64,000 nt of DNA from Ophiura sarsii (taxonomy: Eukaryota; Echinodermata; Ophiuroidea; Amphilepidida; Ophiuridae): contig CM069445.1 in NCBI GenBank assembly GCA_035610835.1, positions 36,532,656-36,596,655 on the forward strand, given 5' to 3'. Numbering within the stretch: position 1 is the first letter of the stretch; the number at the start of each line of letters is the position of its first letter. Under the pieces are notes generated by a model. The model did no database searches. It saw nothing but the letters and a program-made list of their open reading frames with translations, and had not been told where the DNA came from. The translations under genes and the position numbers were made by a program. Shown here one piece after another: positions 32,897 to 46,180 of the stretch.

Positions 32897-33398
32897 ATGT
32901 TTTGTCAGAATGACCAAGCTCACCAATCACTTCCTTGCGCGTTGCTATTTCGCGTTCAACCGCTGTTGATTCGTTGGCTGTTCGATTAAATCACGGGGGT
33001 GTAAAAACCAGATACATTGTTTTACGGCGTTTATGAATGAGACGCCCCTCAGGAAATACCTCGGTAACAAAGTTAAATGTTATGAAATTTCAGAGTGCCC
33101 TTAAAAAACTGATACGCGAAAACGATATTTATAGTTTTTAAAAATCTTGGGTGTTTTGAATATACGTAACATTTGCTTTGAACACCACGCACAATTATAG
33201 AATAAACCACGCACCTATCTCTCACTGTGCACTTTCTTCCGTTGTTAAAACACCATGGTTTTTCCTAAAGCTATTTCAAGGGCAGTGTTTGATGCTGAAA
33301 GTCAAGCATAAAATACCGCCCTCAGATTTAGCAGAGCTATGTTTTGTTGCAGTGTTTTCACCAAAAGCAGCGTAGATTGTCACCCTCTATATATACAG

Positions 33399-33600
33399 GG
33401 TGTGTCAAAAAAGTGTCCCATATGTGAAAAATTATATTTTTTGGCCATAAACAATATGAAGATTGGATATGAAATAGTAATAATCATATGTTCAGCAATA
33501 ATATAATGTGTCATAAGATTTTTTTCTATCCATTTTGGAGCTTTGGATATCAAATTATGGCACATCTAGACAAGTCAAATTCGGCGTTGGCCACTTTTCA
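33399..33600 (+). mobile_element. Mariner-type terminus and adjacent sequence
   Basis: tatacagggtgtgtcaaaaa followed by agtgtcccatatg is a mariner-type inverted end. No partner end or transposase was seen, so only one terminus is supported. Confidence 0.4.
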
Positions 33601-33769
33601 TGTGCAGAGAACTCATTTATTACAATCGTCATTCAGTGTGTAATTGAACATAATCAATCAAATCGATAAAAGTCTACCTACTAAATATTGATAAAGTTAG
33701 ATAAATTTGAGGAGAAAAACATATTTTCATCCATATTATCTATAACAAACCACAGAATATTTGAATAAA

Positions 33770-33911
33770 GTCATATTAGCGTAGTTATGAGTGACGAGGA
33801 TGAACTTATTGAATGAATGACCTTCGTATTTCGTAGTTAAACTTAATAGTTTATGTACGAGGGTCATTCAATAAGTTCTACCTCCTCCCTCATAACATTG
33901 CTAATATGATG
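33770..33911. repeat. Two mariner-like ends facing each other (hairpin)
   Basis: tacgagggtcattcaataag, starting near 33855 and reading right, is mirrored by acgaaggtcattcattcaat reading left from about 33830. The arms extend ~55 bp (catattagc...ttatgag). The end sequence is of mariner type. Confidence 0.6.
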
Positions 33912-35014
33912 GTCAGCCTCATGATATTTGTCATAATTATAGCTCTGAATCAAAGCTACACATTAATAGTAAATGATAAAAAGCGCAAATTAAAGATGAT
34001 TGCACTGCATTATAATGTTGTAGGCCTATGTCATTTTCCTAAAAAAAACATTGACCATTTGGAGATGTAGCCGGTTGGTTGTATATCTTTTTGTAACCTT
34101 CTTATCAGCATTTAGCAATAGGCTTTTTATAAAATGCCAGACTGAGTTAGATGTTGCTTAAGATACCATTTACACATGTTGTAGCTCGGTGATCTGTATA
34201 GCCATTTAGTCAGAGTCAACGATGAACCTGTAAAATGTCAAAAACAGTAATCAGCTTTAAAGTCTTGCCAGTAGATAAACATTATTTCAATACAGTTTGT
34301 TGCGCATTCAGAGGCCACGCAAGGGATGTGTGGTGATGTAACATTCCTCCACTTCTCCATTTGATCGAACTTTCTGCAAACAAAACATGCCACCGCCGGC
34401 AAAAATTGGAAAAGAGTATAGTGAGAGCGCAATGGAAGGGGAGATAATGTGCTCCTTTTTAAAATAAAAGATATGCTATTGTTTAATAAATGCCGATATT
34501 TAAATATTTGTTAAACTTGAGTTGATGAGTTAATTAAAATGCAAGATCTGTTCTCGTCACTTGCCCTTCAATCAACCCATCGTCCCATACATACTCAAAA
34601 TCAACTTAACTCAAATCAAGTATCCTTAAATTGAAATCAAATGTTCGTTCATAAAAGTTAAAAAGCTCATTTTAAGCGCCCTTAACAAGTTGACCTCATA
34701 GTGTCTTAGTATGCGAATATGGAATATCCACTCTTTCTGCAAATAAATTCTGAATTAACAAAATTAAAATTGTTTGCACTAAACGTATAGTTGGTTTGCG
34801 AACTACGTTTAGTGCAAACAATTACGTACATCTACATTGCGATTCTTTTTGAATCAATTTACATACCATTTATAATTTATGAATATTTCCGTTTACATCT
34901 GAAAATTATATGGATATATCTTAGTCCTGATAAAATCAGAGCCACTTCTGACGAAAGCTCAACCAAAAAGTCATCCAACGGCGTACTCGTTAATAAACCA
35001 TTCTACTTGTCTAA
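33912..35014. other. Non-coding DNA with one perfect 20-bp hairpin
   Basis: No gene was recognised. At 34768-34823 aattgtttgcactaaacgta is followed after 16 nt by its exact complement. Confidence 0.5.
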
Positions 35015-35265
35015 TATGGACAGCCTTTCTAATTATCCTTGTATAAATATCAACCTAATTTGCTTCATATTTATTAATTTCACTCACCTCAAGTACCCTG
35101 CTCTATGCTCTTCAATAAATTACTGCACATTTTGAGGAAAACGAAGTTTAAACATGATAAAATATTTCCGTCGGTAACAAAACACCCAACGCCGGCTCAA
35201 TTCAGGCATTACTTATAGATCTTACTTGCGTTATCCCCATTACTAAATGATTTCTTGGTCTGCAG

Positions 35266-35656
35266 CCCGGGGGGGGGTACTCACCCAAGACGGTATACGG
35301 GGGTGTGCCGCTCTAATGGGTAGCTTTTAGGGCACAAAATCCCTAAACATGGGGTATGATTTTGTGCTGGAAATCCCTAATAATGGGGTCACTTTTTACA
35401 AATGGGTATATTTTCGCGAAATTTTCGTCTATTTTCGCGAAATTTTGCAAAAATTAGGTCTATTTTTGCGAATATTTGCAAAAATTAGGTCTATTTTCCC
35501 GATAATTTGCGAAAATTTGGTCTAAAATGAAGCAAAACCCCTAAAAATGGGTACCGATTTTTCCAAAATCACCCCTAAAAATGGGTATGGGTTTTGAATC
35601 TCCAGCGGCACACCCCCCGACCAAACCAAATCCGAGTACCCCCCCCCCCCCCGGGG
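35266..35656. mobile_element. MITE with cccgggggg...gtactc ends and 8-9-bp target duplication
   Basis: The left end cccgggggggggtactc and the right end gagtaccccc...ccgggg are inverted. ggggtgtgccgct is also mirrored further in. (g)gtctgcag flanks both sides (35257-35265, 35656-35664). The empty site is preserved in tandem copy 2 near 39400-39410, confirming the insertion. Inside, aaatgggta and ttcgcgaaattttc repeats occur. Confidence 0.85.
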
Positions 35657-38456
35657 GTCTGCAGTCTTCCTCTTAGCTCTTTTCTCATTATTTATATTGT
35701 TATACTCGTCTGTGAAATTATTTCACGTGCTATTGCACCCCGACGTTATTTTAATGAAATGACGGGTTATTAAATGCCTATATCGACTATTATGTGGAGG
35801 TCTGTTTAGGGCTGTTCTGATATAACATTCTTCCCGTTTTACCATTTGTGTGCGAATGCCAAACCATATTCCAGGAATCTTATCAAATTCTCAGACACAT
35901 TGCATACAAAATTGCAATAATTGTCAACAATTGTTAATAAAAAAAGATGTTCTCGACTCGTGAAATTGTCAATCAATAAACATCAAAAAAAGTTTTAGTG
36001 CATGAAAATGCAGTGAATCTGAATGTCATTACTGCCAAATATTCGTGAATTATTTTTGTTCGAAACAATTACAATTTCCTACTCCGAAACATTAAGAGAA
36101 ATGTATTAATTCGAGAAAATTTGTGGCCGCGGAGATATTGGTGTTCTTACGTCAGATGTTGCTCTCAACCTTTCATAACGTTTTGCTGCTTTCATTTAGT
36201 AATGGTAGGAGCAAATGTAAGTTGTTTCGATCTGCTGCTGCTGCCTCAAAATGTTTAAAACAATATCATTTATTGTTCTCATTTTATTCGAGAGTCAAGA
36301 GAAATTTTAAGGGTTTAATGGATCTGACTGTGTTTTCCTTGATGTGTGCATTGAACCATAAAATCGTTGTTGTTTGTGTAACGCGTATTTAACCTAGTAT
36401 ATAGTTCATCTTCCGAAAAAATGAAAGTAATCGACTGAATAAATAAGCAAAATGTGACACTAGGTTTGTAAGCTGATCCCTTATCACCATACACGCGGCG
36501 GCATTAAAATATGACTGTTACTGTAGCATGATTAAATTGAGTGAGAATGGTGGTCATATCGATGGAAGGCTTCGTTAAAGATAAACAAAGAGAACTACAT
36601 TTATATTTCAAATTGTAAGGTAGCTAACATTTAATTAAATTTATGTTACAAAACTTTAGCAGAGCAAGCAATGGACTCAGAACCTTTAATTTGTGAGCCG
36701 GTCTTACTAAAGTGCAACTGATCAAGAAACAAGTACCATCCGAACATTTCATTTGTGCGATATTTTAATATGATATGGTACATTTTCTTAGCACTTTTGT
36801 GTGTATATTGCCTAATATTTGCTATCCCAGTGATCACAATATATTATACTGATAACATGCCTTGGTAATGGTAGTGAAAACTCTCTTCATTTCATCATGC
36901 CACATGTAAATCCCATAGGAATTATTAAAAAAAAGGGATCAGCTTACAAACTTGTTACAATTTTCTTAATTTTCAGTCGATTACTTTCATTTTCTCGGTC
37001 GGACGATGATCTTAAATAAAATACGCTTTATAAGCACAACTAGAATTTTGTGGTGCAATGTATACGTCAAGTTCAAGGGTGTCTCAATTCGCGCAGAGTT
37101 GTTTTGATTCACCCTGTATATTGCCACATTGCCACACACAAAAGCCAAACAGTCAACATTAATGTATTCATTGATTGCTGTGTATCAAAAATGACCCAAT
37201 CAAAAGGTTAGAATAACACACATTTAATTACGTGTCTTTATATACAAACATAATTCACCTCAGAGATAGAATTCTCATTTGGCTTATTTCTTGTAGGCCA
37301 AACAATTTTGCTTATACAACGTTTCAATAGTGCTAGGTTGTGCGTAATAAATGTAAGAAAAACATTGAAGAAAAGACAGAGTCGCATTTTAAAAACCGAT
37401 TAAACAATTGGAACTTACTTATATCTGTCGTTACATCATTGTGACATATATTATTCCTTCACAAATGGTTTGTTGATGAACGATGTATCATTGATAATCA
37501 TTGAAGTAATTATGTTCCCGTTGATATTATATACATTTCACTGAGTTAATCTGGAGGCACTCTTTGGCAATGAAGACGCAGATTATTACCATACCATTGT
37601 TTTAAAATGAACCATCATTAAAGTAAATCCACCCAACTGTGTTCCGTTGATGACATCGACTTTACCGAAGATTAAACCGAAGCAATTCTTCGCAATGTTA
37701 TTACGTTATATCGTTTGAAGGTCTATATCGCCATTGAAGTAATGACGCGCACACTTTTTTCCGTAAATAACATCAATATCACCGAAAACGCAACCGACGC
37801 AGTTCTGTAGCAACACGAATATATATGCAGATTGATATTAATTATCGTCGTTCACCGTCTTCTTAAATGAATCATCAATCAGGAACGAAAGCAATTATAG
37901 CGACCATGTTAACATGTTTGATGTCTCTTAACCACTTATGATGAACTTGATCAGTTAAAGCACAATATCTCGTATATGCAAAAAAGACTTGATCAATGAT
38001 CGTACACCTGAGTAAAAATGTCTCCAGAAATAGCTTATATACCTGTACATGGACCTTAAAATGAATCGAAATATCTGCGGAATGATTTCATATACGTCGT
38101 ATTGCCTATAAGACCTGTCGTACACTCTTCGCAAAAGAATGCTTTTGATCATTGTGTTATTACACACAATCTGAATTAATTTAATTTCCGCTTCAATGTT
38201 GCATATTTTATTTATTTTATTATTGTATTGTTATGTTTTTCTTTCTTTTCGTTACAATCACATTGACCAACGCGAACGTGTAATTGATCGATCGATACAT
38301 TTCTATATTGCAATATATTTGCAGTTGCTTTCCGAACGCTTTTGCTTGATCAAATAGAAATCTTGCTTAAGCTTAATAATAAAGAGCCTGTATCGCCTTA
38401 GCAGAGGAAGTAAGCTCGCACACTGTTGTGGAAAATGTTACAAAAATGTTACAAAT

Positions 38457-39140
38457 CAAAGAGATGTGTCTTTAGTGCACGCTTGAATGTTCCAGTATTT
38501 TTCATGGATCTTAGTCTAGATGGTAGTTTGTTCCACTCTCTTGCAGCAGCCATGAGAATGCGCGATCACCATATGTGACGGTTCTTATGTTCTTGTAGAG
38601 AGCCGGGTTTAAGGTTCTCAGCAGCAGACGATCTAAGGAATCTCACAGGTTTTTGAATTGCAAGTAAGTCCGTGATATACTGTGGAGCAGATCCGTTGAT
38701 GGCTTTGTGCGTATAAGCAGGAGGATTTAAAATCAAATTCTCTTTCTGGTAGCCAGTGTAAGGTGTGCTAAGAACAGGCGCCATGTGAACAAACCCTCGC
38801 ACTCTTGTTACAAGTCTGGCTGCAGAGTTTTGGACTCTCTAAAGCCTCAATTATGTTCTGAGGCAGTCCATACAGAAGGCTGTTGCACTCCAGTCTTGAG
38901 GTCACAAAAACGTGGACAACTGTCTTAGTTGAGGCTCAATCAAGATAGGGTTTGAGTTTGCCAATATTATGCAAAGCAAATGACGCGTTTCTGCAGACGT
39001 TGTTCACATGTTGTTGGTTCATCGTGACATGCTGATCGATTACGACACCAAGATTTCGTGCAGATGCTGATAGTGAAACATCAACATCACCAACATGACG
39101 TGGCGGGATTTCAGGCGTGGAACCGAAACGTAAACCTTTA
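38457..39140 (-). pseudogene. LINE (CR1/L2-like) RT 3' fragment in tandem copy 1
   Basis: The - strand reads, with frame breaks, LGVVIDQHVTMN, ASFALHNIGKLKPYLD, VFVTSRLECNSLLYGLPQ, LHWLPERELI, HKAINGSAPQYITDLL, RFLRSSAAENL, WNKLPSRLRSM and FKRALKTHLF. This is the order of the CR1/L2-group RT C-terminal half. In-frame stops and frameshifts show it is dead. It was duplicated with the 4.2-kb unit. Confidence 0.75.
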
Positions 39141-40518
39141 TACTTGTTATGGAAAGCCTTTCTAATTATCCTTGTATACTATCAACCTAATTTGCTTCAT
39201 ATTTCTTAATTTCACTCACCTCAAGTGCCCTGCTCTATACATCCATGCTCTTCAACAGATTACTACACATTTTGAGGAAAACGAAGTATAAACATGATAA
39301 AATATTTCCGTCGGTAACAAAACACCCAACGCCGGCTCAATTCAGGCATTACTTATAGATATTACTTGCGTTATCCCCATTACTAAATGATTTCTTGGTT
39401 TGCAGTCTGCCTCTTAGCTCTTTTCTCATTATTTGTATTATTATACTCGTCTGTGAAATTTTTTCACGTGCTACTGCACCCCGACGTGATTTTAATGAAA
39501 TAGCGGGTTATTAAATGCCTACATCGACTATGATGTGGAGGTCTGTTTAGGGCTGTTCTGATATAACATTCTTCCCGTTTTACCATTTGTGTGCGAATGC
39601 CAACCCATATTCCAGGAATCTTATTAAATTCTCAGACACATTGCAATAATTGTTAATAAAAAAAATGTTCTCGACTCGTGAAATTGTCAATCAATAAACA
39701 TCAAAAAAAGTTTTAGTGCATGAAAATGCAGTGAATCTGAATTTCATTACTGCCAAATATTCGTGAATTATTTTTGTTCGAAACAATTACAATTTCCTAC
39801 TCCGAAACATTAAGAGAAATCTATTAATTCGAGAAATTTTTTTGCCGCGGAGATATTGGTGTTCTTATGTCAGATGTTGCTCTCAAATCCGTTTATAAAG
39901 TTTTGCTTCTTTCATTTAGAAATGGTAGGAGCAAATGTAAGTTGTTTGGATCTGCTGCTGCTGCTGCCTCAAAATGTTTAAAACAATATCAATTATTGTT
40001 CTCATTTTATTCGAGAGTCAAGAGAAATTGTAAGGGTTTAATGGGTCTCAATCTGACTGTGTTCTCCTTGATGTGTGCATTGAACCATAACATCGTTGGT
40101 GTTTGTGTAACGCGTATTCAACCTATATAGTCCATCTTCCGAAAAATGAAAGTAATCGACTGAAAAATAAGCAAATGTGACAGGTTCTGTAAGCTGATTC
40201 CTTTTCACCATACACGCGGCATTAAGACATGACTGTTACTGTAGCATGATTAAATTGAGTGAGAATGGTGGTCATATCGATGGAGGGCTTCGTTAAAGAC
40301 CTGATTATCAACAAAGAGAACTAAATTTCTATTTCAAATTGTAAGGAAGCTAACATTTAATTTAATTTACCAGAACCTATAATTTGTGAGCCGGTCGCAA
40401 TTATTTTTTCGTACATGAGTTGAGCAAAATTGATTTATTCTGTTTTAATACGAAATAAAGCAAAATTCACTGAAGAAAATGATTGTTTTATATTTTTTAA
40501 CAAATGAACTGATTTTGC

Positions 40519-40881
40519 TTAAAGGTATTTGTTCCGATTGCTGGCCCGATTTTCGACTTGATGTTTTCTATTTTACATGAAAGGTCATCCTTAAAATGAT
40601 CCCATTCCAAAGTTTGATTTGCATAACTCCAATGGTTCTTTTATAAGAAGCACAAGGTCAGATAACATTTGCCCATTGAGTCCTATCCTACACAAACTGG
40701 CTGGTGGTTAACCACCTTTGGCAGTAATTCACCACATTTTAGCCTATAATTTCTAAATGGAACATCTCTAAGATTTTACAGACATAATGAGAAAAATATA
40801 GGGATTCTTCTGATATCATAATATCTTGATGTGAAGAAAAAAATCATAGCCCCAAAAAGTGATCGGAACATACACCTTTAA
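40519..40881 (+). mobile_element. TTAAAGGT-family MITE, copy 2
   Basis: Starts ttaaaggtatttgttccgat and ends cggaacatacacctttaa. It matches 25389-25754 along its length. It is present only in tandem unit copy 2. Confidence 0.8.
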
Positions 40882-42695
40882 CACATGTACGAAAAAAATA
40901 ATCGCGAGCCGGTCTGACTAAAGTGCAACTGATCAAGAAACAAGTGTCATTCGAACATTTTATTTATGCGATATTTTAATACGATATGGTACATTTTCTT
41001 AATTATTAATGTAGGGCCTACCGTATATGTAATATGTTAACACTTTTGTGTGTATATTGCCTTATTTGCTATCCCAGTATCACAATAAATAATACAGATA
41101 ACATGCATTGGTAATGGTAGTGAAATCTCGCTTTATTTATGCCACATCAATGTTAATCCCGTATAAAAAAGCGGATCAGCTTACAAAACTTGTTACAATT
41201 TTCTTAATTTTCAGTCGATTACTTTAATTTTTTCGGAAGATGAACTAAATTGAGATGAATACGCTTTATAAACACAACTAGCATTTCGTGGTGCAATGCA
41301 TACATCAAGTTCAAAGGGGTGTTTTGATTCACCCTGTATACATAGCTTATTGCCACATTGCCACACACAAAAGACAAACATTCAGCATTACTTTATTCAA
41401 TGCTGTATATCACAGTTGACCCAATCAACATGATCAAAAGGTTAGAATAACACACATTTAATTACGTGTCTTTATAGAAACATAATTCACCTCAGAGATA
41501 GAATGCTCATTTAGCTTATTTCTTGTAGGCCGTGATACAATTTTGCCCATACAATGTTTCAATGTCATGAATATGCTATAGGTTGTACGTAGTAAATGTA
41601 AAAAAAACATTGAAGAAAAGACAGAGTTAAAAAAAAGGGCCACATTTTAAAAGCGATTGAACAAAATTGAAACTTACTTTATATCTACCGTTGCATCATT
41701 GTAACATAGTATTCCACAATATGGTGTCGTGTTGAAGTTGATGAACGATGTATCACTGATAATCATTGACGTAATTATTTTTCCGTTGATAATATAATTA
41801 ATAAATGTCACTGAGTTAATCTGGAGGCACTCTTTGAAGACGTAGATTATTACCATACCATTGTTTAAAATGAACCGTCATTAAAGTAAACCCAACGCCA
41901 ACTTTGTTCCGTTGATGACATCGACTTTACCGAAGATCAAACCGAAGTAATTCTTTGCAATGTTATTACGTTATATCGTTTGAAGGTCTATATCGCCAAT
42001 GAAGTAATGACACGTCGCACACTTTTTTCCGTAAATAACATCAATATCACCGAAAAAGCAACCGACGCAGTTCTGTAGCAACACGAATATATATATGAAT
42101 ATTATTAATATTATTTTGTCGTTCACCGTCTTCTTAAATGGATCATCAATCATGTTAACATGTTTGATGTCTCTCAACCTCTTATGATGAACTTGATCAG
42201 TTAAAGCACAACGCAAAAATAACTTGATCAATGATCGTACACCTGAGAAAAAATGTCTCCAGAAATAGTTTATATACCTGTATGGACCTTAAAATGAATC
42301 GAAATATCTGCGGAACGATTTCATATACGTCGTATTGCCTATAAGACCTGTCGTACACTCTTCGTAAAAGTATTGATCAATGCTTTTGATCATTGTGTTA
42401 TTACAAACAATCTTGAATTAATTTAATTTCCGCTTCAATGTTGCATATTTTATTTATTTTATTGTTGTATTGTTATGTTTTTCTTTCTTTTCGTTGCAAT
42501 CACATTGACCAACGCGAACGTGTAATTGATCGATCGATACATTTCTATATTGCAATATATTTGCAGTTGAATTCCGGACGCTTTTGCTTGATCAAATAGA
42601 AGCTTGCTTAAGCTTAATAATAAAGAACCTGTATCGCTTTAGCAGAGGAAGTAAGCTCGCACACTGTTGTGGAAAATGTTACAAAAATGTTACAA

Positions 42696-43380
42696 ATCAA
42701 AGAGATGTGTCTTTAGTGCACGCTTGAATGTTCCAGTATTTTTCATGGATCTTAGTCTAGATGGTAGTTTGTTCCACTCTCTTGCAGCAGCCATGAGAAT
42801 GCGCGATCACCATATGTGATGGTTCTTATGTTCTTGTAGAGAGCCGGGTTTAAGGTTCTCAGTAGCAGACGATCTAAGGAATCTCACAGGTTTTTGAATT
42901 GCAAGTAAGTCCGTGATATACTGTCGAGCAGATCCGTTGATGGCTTTGTGCGTAAGCAGGAGGATTTAAAATCAAATTCTCTTTCTGATAGGTAGCCAGT
43001 GTAAGGTGTGCTAAGAACAGGCGCCATGTGAACAAACCCTCGCACTCTTGTTACAAGTCTGGCTGCAGAGTTTTGGACTCTCTAAAGCCTCAATTATGTT
43101 CTGAGGCAGTCCATACAGAAGGCTGTTGCACTCCAGTCTTGAGGTCACAAAAGCGTGGACAAGTGTCTTAGTTGAGGCTCAATCAAGATAGGGTTTGAGT
43201 TTGCCAATATTATACAAAGCAAATGACGCGTTTCTGCAGACGTTGTTCACATGTTGGTTCATCGTGACATGCTAATCGATTTCGACACCAAGATTTCGTG
43301 CATGCTGATAGTGAGACATCAACATCACCAACATGAAGTGGCGGGATTTCAGGCGTGGAACCGAAACGTAAACCTTAATA
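42696..43380 (-). pseudogene. LINE (CR1/L2-like) RT 3' fragment in tandem copy 2
   Basis: Near-identical partner of 38457-39140 with the same breaks and a few extra indels. It was therefore already dead when the unit was duplicated. Confidence 0.75.
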
Positions 43381-43384
43381 CTTG

Positions 43385-45240
43385 TTATGGAAAGCCTTTC
43401 TAATTATCCTTGTATACTATCAACCTAATTTGCTTCATATTTCTTAATTTCACTCACCTCAAGTGCCCTGCTCTATACATCCATGCTCTTCAACAGATAA
43501 CTACACATTTTGAGGAAAACGAAATATAAACATGATTAAATATTTCCGTCGGTAACAAACACCCAACGCCGGCTCAATTCAGGCATTACTTATAGATCTA
43601 ACCTGCGTTATCCCCATTACCAAATGATTACTTTGTCAGCAGTCTGCCTCTTAGCTCTTTCATTATTTGTATTTTATAATCGTCTGTGAAATTTGTTCAC
43701 GGGCTACTGCACCCCGACGTGATTTTAGTGAAATGACGGGTTATTAAATGCCTACATCGACTATTATGTGGAGGTCTGTTTAGGGCTGTTCTGATATAAC
43801 ATTCTTCCGATTTTACCATTTGTGTGCGAATATCAAACCATATCCCATGAATCTTATCAAATTCTCAGACACACTGTATTCAAAATTGCTTGATAGTAAT
43901 AATTGTTAATAAAAACGGTACTCAAATGTTCTCGACTCGTGAAATTGTATCAATAAACATCAAAAAAGGGTTGGAGTGCATGAAAATGCAGTGAATCTGA
44001 ATTTCATGACTGCCAAATATTCGTGAATTGTTATGTTCAAAACAATTACACAATGTCCTACTCCGAAACATTAAGAGAAATGTATTAATTCGAGAAAGTG
44101 TGTTGCCGCGGAAATATTGGTGTTCTTCTTTCATATGTTGCTCTCAAATCCTTTCATAAAGTTTTGCTTCTTTCATTTAGAAACGGTAGGAGCAACTGTA
44201 AGTTGTTTGGATCTGCCTAACTGTTAAAAACAATATCAATTATTGTTCTTATATTATTCGAAATCAAGAGAAATTGTTAGGGTTTAATGGATCTCAATCT
44301 GACTGCGTTCTCCTTGATGCGTACATTGAACCATACAATCGTTGTTGTTGTACAACGTGTATTTAACCGTGTTGATCTTCCGAAAAAGTTAAAATAAGCA
44401 AAATGTGATGGGTTTTGTAAGCTGATCCCTTGTCGCCATACACGCTTAAAGCATAGCATGATTAAATTGAGTGAGCACGGTACAGTGGTCATATCGATGG
44501 AGGGCTTCGTTAAAGACCTGCTTATCAACAAAGAGAACTAAATTTCTATTTCAAATTGTGAGGAAGCTAACATCATTTCATATTAATATGAAGTTAAACT
44601 TTCGATCTCAACACAAGAAATAATTACCTGGAATTTTCAGATATTTCTACACCTTTCATCAGCAGACTAATGACTCGACTTGACCCTTTGGAGGTGTGAC
44701 ATCAGAATCGGGTCATAGACTCTTGGTAATTGTATACCTGCCCCCGTCTTTGTTGAGTGATGGTTGGTTGGCTCTGAGTGTAAAGTGCCTCCTTGACCCC
44801 TCTCTCAAACCAACGAGGATCCCTACCCAGGATCTTGACTTTGTCTAAGTCTACGCGGTGTCCCGGTGGCGAATTTATTAACCGTACTCACTCACTGTTT
44901 AAATGTATTGCTGTACAATGTACATGTGCTATGCACTTTACTCCGTCAGGTATCAAATGTTGTTTACGGTAATAAAGATCGCGTCCCGGTGACTCAATAT
45001 GGATGTGTTGGGATACCTCGGACGAGGTGGAGCTAGGACGCCTGTGCTCTAGAAACCGTAAAAATATTCAAATCCCAGATTTTATCATATATTTTTGTAA
45101 TTGAGGGCGCTGCCTCCACCACATCTTTTAATGCCCCTTTAAGTACAACTGATCAAGAAACAAGTGCCATTCGAACATTTTATTTGTTGCATTAGGCCTA
45201 TGTGATATTTTTATATGCTAGCTATGGTACATTTTCTAAA
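43385..45240 (+). repeat. 4.2-kb tandem unit, copy 3, truncated and interrupted
   Basis: Matches copy 2 from 43385 to about 44578 and again at about 45141-45240 (actgatcaagaaacaagtgc ... tggtacattttct). The gap 44579-45140 holds a Penelope-type fragment. The remainder of the unit is absent. Confidence 0.75.
44640..44870 (-). pseudogene. Penelope-like (Neptune-type) protein C-terminal fragment
   Basis: The - strand reads DLDKVKILGRDPRWFERGV, KEALYTQSQPTITQQRRG, then a stop. The R.PRWFERGVKEA(I/L)Y...QP pattern is the C-terminal end typical of another PLE branch. Downstream on the same strand ctgatgaaaggtgtagaaat resembles a degenerate hammerhead core. It is inserted into tandem copy 3. Confidence 0.6.
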
Positions 45241-45270
45241 CAATCCCGAGTTCGTGAGTTCGTGACTTGT

Positions 45271-45509
45271 ACACTTTGAAAATAAGGAAATAGTAAAGAA
45301 ATTTTGGCTCCAAGTCACGAACTCATGAAACTCCTATTGTTTTCACTTTTCGCGACTTGGTCAGTTTTAGCAAACAAACCCAACCGCCTCTTTTCCTGGA
45401 AATATTCTTAACACAACCGCCTGATTTTGTGGATATCGTGTGTTTGGAGTTTCATGGGTTTGTGACTTGGAGCCAAAATTCTTTACTATTTATTTATTTT
45501 CAAAGTGTA
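45271..45509. mobile_element. Palindromic MITE with ~63-bp inverted arms
   Basis: acactttgaaaata ... tttggctccaagtcacgaac ... catgaaactcc (45271-45335) recurs inverted at about 45447-45509. The interior is non-coding. Confidence 0.7.
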
Positions 45510-46180
45510 AAAGAAGATGATAAAAAATAGAATTTATAAGTAAGGTGTTATTTTAAAGATAAATTATAACATGAATTTTAAATCCTTTTTTCATTTCTGG
45601 AGATAACTAGTATGTTTTGATATGATTGATGGGTCAAAATGCTTATCATTTTGCAAATCTAGGTTGGTTTGGATGATCAATGCTATGATAACAGATAAAA
45701 ATGTTTACCTATACTAATGGAATATCTACCAAAGGGATACCTACTCAACTACCGTATATCAATAAGCGAGGAAGGCTCATTATACAATACCTGTACAGGC
45801 GTAACCAATGGCTGTTGTGTAGGCATCAACTGTCTTGAATAGTTAAGCGTTGGGGTGATGGAGAAATTCAGCTTGAATTCACAAAAAGGGGTTAAAACAG
45901 AAAAGACGGGTCATTTTTAAACTCAATCCATGTCGCCCTACCGAGGATTAAGGCTCAAGGATTGGATCATAAGTGGCTTAGAGAGGTCTGAATCACTAAT
46001 ACTACTGAAGGAATGAAGTTTGCCAAAATTGACTGATTTTGACTTGTGGAATTTACCCCCTTTCCCCACTCCACGCCCAGCTATCCCCTGGCAAAGGGGT
46101 AAAGAGTTGGTGTAGGCAGTATAGAATTCCAAGCTTTGACACTGTTGTTAACGCCGCCAAAATTGCTGGGATGCCTTTTT
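45510..46180. other. Non-coding DNA, nothing recognised
   Basis: Open frames around 45938-46260 overlap on both strands, show no domain, and end in a mariner-derived fragment. Confidence 0.4.

Larger units (their letters stand above)
35015..39147 (+). repeat. 4.2-kb tandem unit, copy 1
   Basis: Begins near agcctttctaattatccttg and runs to the same sequence at 39148. It carries a private 391-bp MITE (35266-35656), a ~150-bp inverted pair (about 36345-36490 and 36930-37075) and a LINE fragment at its right end. A short open frame (36123-36392) has a counterpart in copy 2 but is broken in copy 3, so it is probably not a gene. Confidence 0.85.
39148..43384 (+). repeat. 4.2-kb tandem unit, copy 2
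   Basis: Collinear with copy 1, with small indels throughout. It carries a private insertion around 40397-40910 containing a TTAAAGGT-family MITE, and lacks the MITE of copy 1. Confidence 0.85.

Noticed and set aside
36123..40130. Similar ~88-codon open frames in tandem units 1 and 2 (36123-36392, 39867-40130)
   Set aside because: The equivalent in unit 3 has a stop, changes look unconstrained, and the starts differ. Shared ancestry of the repeat explains the similarity.
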